Origin: Selaginella moellendorffii
Taxonomy: Eukaryota; Streptophyta; Lycopodiopsida; Selaginellales; Selaginellaceae
Direction: 5' to 3'
DNA: 64,000 nt
Assembly: GCF_000143415.4 (NCBI RefSeq)
Contig: NW_003314263.1
Coordinates: 2,420,041 to 2,484,040 of the forward strand
In this document: positions 56,595 to 64,000 of the stretch, piece by piece
How the letters are laid out: each line of letters opens with the position of its first letter
Numbering within the stretch: the stretch's first letter is position 1
Position numbers and translations under genes: made by a program
Notes under the pieces: model-generated
Told to the model about the DNA's origin: nothing
Databases searched by the model: none
The model's input: only the letters and a program-made list of their open reading frames with translations

Positions 56595-59500
56595 CTAGGA
56601 CCCGTATATCTTGAGATCCGGCCGCTCCTCAAGCCATGGTGGAACTTTCGTACCTTTTTGGCAGCCTAGGACTTTGAGCCTGGGAAATAAGCCAAGGCCG
56701 TGATTGTCTGCATCATCATGATCAGAGAGCACAAGTTTCTCCAATCCTGGAAGGGATGCAATGGATGATGGAATATTTTCGATCCAATCCAAGGTTACAC
56801 CTCTTAGAGCAGTCATCTGGTCTGTTGGCCCAAAGAAATCATTGGGGAGCTGCCTCATACAGCCCTTCCGCAAAGATAATGTGAACCATTTCACCTTCAG
56901 CTGTGATCTCTCGGTTGGCATCAAGAGTCTCCTCATGTAACCTCCTACATGCAGCAAATCAAGGTCATTGGGGAGTTGTGTCACAAAGAGAGGCAAATGC
57001 TCCCATGTATTATCAGAAGCCAGATAGAATGTTAAACACTTCAGGTTTGGAAGACTTGCTGCCAAATCGTCCTTGAACTCGGACTGTGCAATCTGCAGAT
57101 TTCGAAGATCCAGAAGTTCGAGGCATGGGAACGATACATCCAGACTGAAGAACTGGATACCACTGCAGTCTAGGCAAAGTTCTCGTAGCCGTTGAAAGCC
57201 CTTTAGCCAAGACAGGTCTTTCATTGTCTCATTGTTTGTGATCGCTAAAACTTGTAGCTGCAGCCATTCGAGGCTTTCGGCATTGTTTTCACCGTCTTGT
57301 ACCCCGTCAATCGAAAAGTCCTGAAGCTGTTAAACATTCGCTTCCAGTCAAGTTTGATAGTCGATTCCACCCTAATGTCACATCGTCTTAGATTGACAAG
57401 TTGCCACAGGCCGGTGAAATCGGCAAAGTCCATGCTCTTTGCCCGCAACTCCAGTATCTCAATGTCCACTAGTGCACCAAGGCTGTGAGGTATTTTTATT
57501 TTTGCATTGTAGAGTTTTAGCTCTAAATGTCTTAGCTTGTGTAGGCTTGAAATTCCACTCAAATCCACAGCCACAGCTAACTCCTTATCGGAATGAAGCT
57601 CCAGATGTTCGATGCATGGGAACAATCCATCCAGACTGAAGAACTGGATACCACTGCAGTATAGGCAAAGTTTTCGTAACCGTTGAAAGCCCTTTAGCCA
57701 AGACAGGTCTTTCATTGTCTCATTGTTTGTGATCGCTAAAACTTGTAGCTGCAGCCATTCGAGGCTTTCGGCATTGTTTTCACCGTCTTGTACCCCGTCA
57801 ATAAAAAAGTCCTGAAGCTGTTTGGAGTTCTTAAACATTCGCTTCCAGTCAAGTTTGATAGTCGATTCCACCCTAATGTCACATCGTCTTAGATTGACAA
57901 GTTGCCACAGGCCGGTGAAATCGGCAAAGTCCATGCTCTTTGCCCGCAACTCCAGTATCTCAATGTCCACTAGTGCACCAAGGCTGTACGGTATTTTTAT
58001 TGTTGCAATGTAGAGTTCTAGCGGTAAATATCTTAGCTTGTGTAGGCTTGAAATTCCACTCAAATCCACAGCTAACTCCTGATTGGACTGAAGCTCCAGC
58101 TCTTCCAAGTTGAATAATTGGGGGAGTAATGCAAAGTTGAATTTTGTGATGTTATTGCATTTCAAAACCTTCAGTGATGTCAAGCTGAAGAGCGCATCTG
58201 GCAATTGAGGCACACCTGAATATCGAAGGTCAAGCACTTGAAGGTTTCTCAGCTTGGATATGCTCTCTGGAATAAAACGGACCAAATTATAGCATCCATT
58301 CAAGCTCAATACCTTGACATTTTGGATCTGATCTATACTAAGACTGACATCCACACCAGAACTTCCATCACATCCATCGAGAAGCAAGACATCTCGCACA
58401 TGAATGCCAGACAAAAGGCTGCTTGTAACCTTCTTTCCAATGAATGAAACTTTAGAAAATGTTGCAGAAATCCCAGGTGGACAATCATAGCCAAACAGGC
58501 ATCCCTTCTCGTGCTCTTCCTGGGGTGGGTACTTCCCTTTCAAGATTCTTATGCACAGCTTGCGTACCATATCGTGCACAGTTACATACTTATACCATCG
58601 ATCATCAGTTGTCTTCACTAGGCATCTTCGTTCCAGTTCACTAACAATCTGCAGAGGCGAGAGTTCTGACCCAACCGCTATCCAACATTTTCTCAGATCA
58701 TCAAACTGGATTCGCTCATCTTCTGGAAACGCAGCCACATAGAGAAAGCACTCTTGCAGCTTTTCATCCTTATTAAAGTGTCCCAGCTCGTCATAGCTAA
58801 ACTTCAAGCGCTGGAACATCCGCTTCTCAATGTCCCCGTCATTCAACAAATGCATCTTCTGATAGCGTTCTTCCCACACCTGCGTCCCTTCATTCCTGTG
58901 GACAGCCATGGCACTGCCAATCACTTCAAGAAACTTCCAAAACATCTGCTCAAGAAACTTCCAAAACATCTTTTCGCTCTCGGCCTTTGATAGCATACAC
59001 ACACGAAATGTTTTTGCACCCAGCATGCTCAAAATGTCTTCCTTTCTGGTTGTTACCAGCACCCGGCTGTAAGAGGACGACCCTGCCATAAAATCCAGTC
59101 TCTCGGCCCAGCTCATGTCCCACACATCATCCAGTATCAGCAAGACACAAATTCCACGAGCAACATTTTGTGCCAAGTGCTGCACATGCTCAAGGGTGCC
59201 TGCATTTTGGGCCCTCTCTTTCATGCCGCCCCATTCAAGAGCGTTGAACAGCTGGGCCCTGAGATCGTCCTCCGATGCATCTTTCTTGACAGTGATCCAT
59301 ACAATGTTGTCATGGAAATGCTGCCGGACCCTCTGGTCATTGTGCACGAAGCTTGCAAGGGTGGTCTTGCCACACCCTCCCATTCCCAGGAGTCCAAACC
59401 ATTTCCCCGGGGCTTGTGGATCCAGGAGGGCATTCACCACCTCATCCAGCTGCTCCCTATGGCGGCCAAACATGTCGCTGGGCTCGGTAACACCATGCCG

Positions 59501-60348
59501 TACATAGTTTACGAGACCTCTGTCTTGTGGACAACTCCGTACGGAAAAGCTGGTGCTCGGCTGTATCACTCTCAACTCTTCTCGCTCGTACCTTTCAATG
59601 TGCGGGAGGAGATCGTTCTCGCAAGTGCGTACCAGCTCCGAAATCGCGCCAGATCGCTTCTCCCTGCGCGACAGATCCATCTTTTAGCTCCATTGCTTCA
59701 AACATGAATTCGAATAAGCCTTACTGTGATCCAAGCAGCGCTTGCGCCTTCTTAGTCCATTCAGTCAGTTCAGTCAGCCACGCCTCAGCCTCACCAGAGT
59801 AGCGGAAATCTGGATTCCTGTGCTTGGGAGCATTAAACTTGTCAAGCGTGGCCTGGATTCTGGATGACCTCTTCTTTAGCTCCTCAATGTGGACATTCAG
59901 CTCATGCTCGTGACCCTGGATCTGCGACAGGAGATCGCCGTAGGCACTTAAGGACTTCGCGATCTCGTCACTCCGCTTGTACCTATAGGAAGTGGAGAAG
60001 TTCAACCAGCTGCCTGCCATTTCTACACACACACACACACACACAAAAGATAAAATGCTACTGTACCGACCGCTTTATGGGCCTCCAGATCCTGTTGTGG
60101 CGTGATCCCAAGAGTGCTTGTGCCTTGGCGTTCCATTTCCTGACACGCTCCAAGCATTCCTCGGCCGCTTGAGAGAACGTGAAGCCAGGATTCTGCTGCT
60201 TGTGATCACTGAAAGCGTTGATCTTGGCCTGGATGTTGGGCGCCTTGTTCTCCAGCTTTTCAATGTTGGCATTGCAGTCCCATATCTTCTTAGCAGGGCC
60301 CAGAGCCAAGCCACACAAGGCGCTTGCCAAGGAGCCCACAACCTCCAT
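56595..60348 (-). pseudogene. NLR copy 4 (CC-NB-ARC-LRR), mosaic with deletion
   Basis: Proposed exons are complement(60071..60348), (59725..60009) and (57245..59663). The last LRR part (56595-57224) lies in another frame because about 10 bases (including GGAATTC) are missing near 57330. P-loop, kinase-2 and VHD are present. The GLPL segment is lost by the same MFWKFLE duplication as in copy 1. The part upstream of that point (for example TFRVC, SKAESEKMFWKF) resembles copies 2 and 3, while the part after it (DERIQFDDLRK, DDRWYKYVTVHD) is identical to copy 1. Two LRR blocks (anchors 57555 and 58056). Exon 1 stays open well upstream (to 60843) without a clear reason. Confidence 0.85.
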
Positions 60349-60519
60349 GCCTGTAGACCTACAAGTAACGGTCGTCTCCCAGAACTCTTGGCCTTGGTAC
60401 CCCCTCTTAAAATGAACAGTAATTTTCAGTGTTACAAGTGACTTCAGTTTAATTGGAGTTGATTGCTTGCAGTAGACTCTTGCAATGCCAGCTGTGGCTC
60501 TCTCTCTCTCATACACAAA

Positions 60520-60850
60520 ATAGCTGGGAGGCCTTGACAGATTTTCGATGGCCTGCACAAACCAAACCAGTTCTCGTGGAACATCTTGCTGCGAACGTAT
60601 GTTGCAAATCGTAGGATGCCAACGATTCCATGGGAACAGGTTTATGGATGAGGAAGAGAAGCTGTTTGATTCGATCTCTTCATGTGAAATATTATGATCA
60701 AGGGGTTCGAGGAAAGATGCGATCTCTTCTGGCAGCACCTGGCCGAAAAAGGCATTTGGAAGACGCAAAAATTTTCCTTTCAACGTGATGCCTCGGAGAA
60801 AAACGTGCTTGCAAGAAACAGAATGATTATCAACCATACACAATGATACT
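60520..60850 (+). pseudogene. PPR gene relic
   Basis: The translation includes LHKPNQFSWNILLRTYVANR, then pieces in shifted frames. It resembles 32430-32600 and 33115-33290 (runs GGCATTTGGAAGA, GCTTGCAAGAAAC). Broken by several stops. Confidence 0.5.
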
Positions 60851-60954
60851 CAAAGAGCCTATTTGACCAGAGCCATACAGGAATCTCATGTCTTGGGCAT
60901 GCTACAAGCATATATGGGCATCTTGAGAGGATGCAATGCATCTTTGAATGAAGA

Positions 60955-61092
60955 TGGAAGTTGCCGGGTATTCAACTTCTATGATGCCGAACTAAAACTT
61001 TCCCAAGCCATAAACCCAAAGTAAGAGAAGACTTTTGAGCACATGGGCTTGTCTAAGCAAGCTCTAACATTGTAAATTTCTCTAGGAGAAGT
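60955..61092 (+). pseudogene. RAD5-like relic next to NLR copy 4
   Basis: Blocks GAAGTTGCCGGGTA, TTTCCCAAGCC and ACATTGTAAATTTCTC match the HIRAN-region exon of units A-C (34020-34190). It is very decayed and ends where the 1.9-kb repeat begins. Confidence 0.7.
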
Positions 61093-61097
61093 AATGT

Positions 61098-62925
61098 TTT
61101 TTGGGATTGGGTTCATATGTAATGTTAGATAAGTATAGAATATAAGAAGGTTGAAACTTTTTACTTACTTTTATTGACAGAAGCCTCTTTCTTTTAATAT
61201 CATCCTTAGTCTAGCAAAAAGTTTTGGCTCTTTGAGCTAGGCAAAAATTATTTGTTATTCTCTAAAGTTATAAAGGTTTTAGTGAAGATCTGATTCATAT
61301 CTTTGTGCATCTAGTGTGTCAACCATGTTTTTAAGTGATTTTTTATTTGGTTTTGGAAATCTTTTGTCTACAATTCTCATATTGTTCCTAAAGCTTACTA
61401 TTGCATCCACATTAACATCCATATATTTTCAATTGATCTTGATATGATCTAAGCTAGATGACTGTATTCAAGGATGCCCTGTAATTTGCAAATAATTTTA
61501 AACCATGGTGTTATTTAGCCTACAAAGCAATTAAAATTGGTAAACTGATATTTTTAATTATATATTTTTTAATATAGTTATGTGTTTGGATTATTATGGT
61601 ATAATTTGTAGCTTTACGTTTGGAATAAACTCCATACCCCAGAAGTAATTGAAGAGGAAAAATGGTCTAATGATGCAACTATGGAGATAGAAAATCTTTT
61701 TGGAGATACCATAATATTGGATATCGTAACAAATAAATTTGATCTTGGAGAAAGTGAAAAAAAAAATTTAGTGCATATAGTTATAAGAGCATAGAATATT
61801 AAGTGAAGACTTAGCTAAAATCAATATAGGTTTATTAATCAATTTGTATATTTTTTTTACATTTGAACTTCCCACGTGTGAGCTAGGGTTTGCATAGTAG
61901 AGTTTAGTAGGTGACAAAATTGTAAAGGTGCTAGGTTTTGTATTTGCCCATCGTTTTGGTTGAATCGGTGAGTTGAGATAAGGTAAGTAATGAGTGAAAA
62001 TGCACAAAATGAATCCTTTTTTTTTTCCTTAAATATTGATGACCCTAGCGAGATTGAATGGACCATTTGGCAAGGGATTGTGTAAATATATTGAAATTGT
62101 TTATTTGGTTGAAGTGTTGCCAATTTCTTTAATAAGATTGAGAATGATGGTTTTTTGGAGAAAACCATTTCGAGCTTAACATTCTAACATGGATAAGCAT
62201 TGGAGCAAAAACAAAAGATGCAATCCAATTGGTGAAGACGCTCAAGAAATCTCAATGATTTGTTAGAGTAAGTATGCAACAAAAGGCAGGCCCAAAATGA
62301 AAGCCCTTTACGAAGATAATAGTACTAGCCAACACCCACTTAGGAACAAAACACACCAAGTCAAAGATTATGAGAGTGGCAACCAAGGTTTGTAACACCA
62401 ATTTTCAATATTAAGAAGTACTCTAAACATTTACTAAATCTCCTACTAGCTTTATTTAGCAAGAATCTACTTTATAAGTTATTGTAGATCTTCCTTAAAG
62501 ATACTTCAAATATGAAAGGCAGGTAAAGCAAAGAACTAAATTAATCAAGCGAGTCTATGAGTGCAAATTGGACAACCATTCCTTTTGTGTTTGTGAGCTC
62601 AAGATAGAATTGGATTATGGCATCGACTTAAGAAAGCAATGGTTGCTAAGATGGAGCAAATAAAGGAGTTCATAAAGTATTAATATGGCTAAAGTGTTGT
62701 GGAGCTCCTTGCATTCAAGTTGAATATAAAGTTGGCATTGATAGATCTTGAGTTTGTGAAGGTCCAAACCATATTAGTTTCAATGCTAAAAACCTAGTAA
62801 GGATAAAAAATTTAGATAAATGGCAATGAGTTAAAACTACAATAGTTGAGAAAGCTTATAGTGACACATCCATTCAAAAGTACAAAGTCGTACGAGTGAG
62901 GATAATTTCACTCATAGATGAGAAA
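61098..62925. repeat. 1.9-kb dispersed repeat, right copy (pair at 19457-21395)
   Basis: It is in the same direction as its partner. It starts directly after a RAD5 relic, whereas the left copy starts 2.1 kb after one. It has no recognisable coding capacity. Confidence 0.75.
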
Positions 62926-63715
62926 CAAGTATCTAGTAAAAAAGAAAGGTCAAAACAAGAAAACCATACATATTTAGCTAGACATCAAGAAACTTTCTCT
63001 AAAACATCATCCTCAAGCAAGAACAATCTCTCTCACAAAGACCAAGCAACACTTCCCTTTGAAATGGAAACACCACACGATACACACTAAGCAAATGAAT
63101 GAGCTTCTCAAAAGACTACCAACCTCCACCAGCTCCTTGCACCAATTCCAAGTACCAAGAAACCCTAGTTGCAAAAAAACCCTAGCCAGTAAAACCCTTG
63201 CTGCCACGGAAAACCGCTGGAAAACATGAAAGAGTTCAATCCAGCTATAGCAATAAAAAATAGGTCTAGAAGAAAAGAAGAAACCAAGTAAAGTGGCTGG
63301 AAATCCACTCTCCCCATCAACATCCCAAGGTCAAGAGATTCCAGCAAGAAACCACTCAAATCCTGGATCTCTCTCTATTTCCATCAGATCCAAGCCAAAG
63401 AGAGCTAGCTAGAAGAGAGCAAAAGAGAGAAAAACTAAAGATCCAAAGCAAATATATCTCCTAATGTAGCAGAAAAGCACAAGTAATTGAACCCCTATCT
63501 AGTGTGCCAAACTATAGCATCACTACACAACTTGTATTTCACCAAAGGGGCTACATTGCCTTCTCAATCTTGTTAGGGTTTTCAGCCCTAACACTAATTA
63601 TATACTGATATAGCATGTGATGCGGCATCCAGGTGGCAATCCATAACATGGCAGATTAGTTGGCAACTCCACTAATCGTACACGAATATGCCTTAATAGG
63701 ATTATTGAGTAGACA
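62926..63715. other. Spacer with CCCTAA/AACCCTAG motifs
   Basis: This is purine-rich sequence with several AACCCTAG-type motifs and a run of short frames. The composition recalls an LTR or untranslated leader, but I found no repeat partner inside the window. No gene called. Confidence 0.4.
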
Positions 63716-63758
63716 ATGCAGCCAAAGCCCCTGAAGGTGGATCCCAGGAGGTAGTGAT

Positions 63759-63944
63759 CTACGTGATCGAGATGTTCCAGTCGGATCTCTTGTCGGTGCT
63801 GGTTCTTATGCTCATCGCCGCCACCAGCTGGCTCAAGCTCGTCTCGTACGCGCACACCAACGCCGATATCCGCACGGTGAAGGACGGTGGCAAGATAGAG
63901 CTCTCCGCCGAGTACCTAGCGATTGACTACCTGGACAACATCAC
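63759..63944 (+). pseudogene. DGAT1-like fragment cut by an LTR
   Basis: The frame containing ATG 63772 encodes a hydrophobic segment followed by WLKLVSYAHTNADIRTVK, the conserved region of diacylglycerol O-acyltransferase 1, a membrane enzyme of the ER that makes triacylglycerol. About 57 codons remain before the frame runs into an LTR at 63945. No exon boundary is evident at that point. Upstream exons were not found in 62926-63758, so this may be a fragment even without the insertion. Confidence 0.72.
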
Positions 63945-64000
63945 TGTGAGACACAAAATCCCTAGTCCCCAAAGTGGAGCCGAAAAGGTGCCACGTGGTA
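63945..64000 (+). mobile_element. LTR of the 22-31 kb family, plus strand, cut by window end
   Basis: TGTGAGACACAAAATCCCTAG and the following bases are the reverse complement of the LTR ends at 24019, 29376 and 31054. The element is thus oriented opposite to the one at 22.4 kb. Only the first 56 bases are visible. The bases before it, ATCAC, would be the target-site duplication. Confidence 0.85.

Noticed and set aside
60349-60843. Upstream extension of NLR copy 4 exon 1 to a 261-codon frame
   Set aside because: The extension is not open in copies 1-3, includes the CT microsatellite and crosses PPR-relic sequence. The conserved ATG at 60348 is preferred.

Overview
The window is plant nuclear DNA. 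It holds a tRNA gene, intron-bearing genes with GT-AG introns of about 50-70 bp, CC-NB-ARC-LRR resistance-type genes, F-box-LRR and PPR remnants, a Copia remnant and large LTR elements. Very short introns together with these families fit a lycophyte such as Selaginella; that is an inference, not a search result. No prokaryotic or viral genome features are seen.

Left region (1-10.9 kb). A Val-type tRNA is followed by an LC8 dynein light chain gene and three copies of one prolyl-oligopeptidase (S9) gene on the minus strand: a 3' fragment at 0.84-1.19 kb, a decayed copy at 3.9-6.7 kb and an apparently intact copy at 7.9-10.9 kb. I could splice the intact copy into 18 in-frame exons (669 aa). A frameshifted F-box-LRR gene and its relic lie between them, and a light-chain relic shows that light chain plus peptidase were duplicated together. 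A small secreted, highly charged protein (7.45-7.84 kb) has its own TATA box and poly(A) signal.

Centre (11-33 kb). AT-rich DNA holds a broken Copia RNase H end, NLR copy 1 on the minus strand, a 1.9-kb dispersed repeat, and a minus-strand LTR retrotransposon of 22397-29376 with 5-bp target-site duplication ATTAA. A solo LTR of the same family (29409-31054, duplication AATGC) follows 32 bp later.

Right region (33-61 kb). Units of about 9 kb are arranged head to tail. Each carries, on the plus strand, broken pieces of a RAD5-like helicase, a URT1-like RNA uridylyltransferase and, in two units, a Rab7 GTPase, then an NLR gene on the minus strand. NLR exon 1 of one unit faces the RAD5 piece of the next across about 330-360 bp. 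Of the four NLRs only copy 3 (48383-51722) reads through to the end of the LRR region; copies 1, 2 and 4 carry different frameshifts, and copies 1 and 4 also lack the GLPL segment. Flanking sequence pairs copies 1 and 4 against copies 2 and 3, and copy 4 is a mosaic.

Right end. A second copy of the 1.9-kb repeat is followed by a DGAT1-like gene fragment interrupted by another LTR of the same family as the 22-31 kb element. The picture is of an NLR cluster expanding together with a chimera of captured housekeeping gene fragments, later broken up by recombination and transposons.
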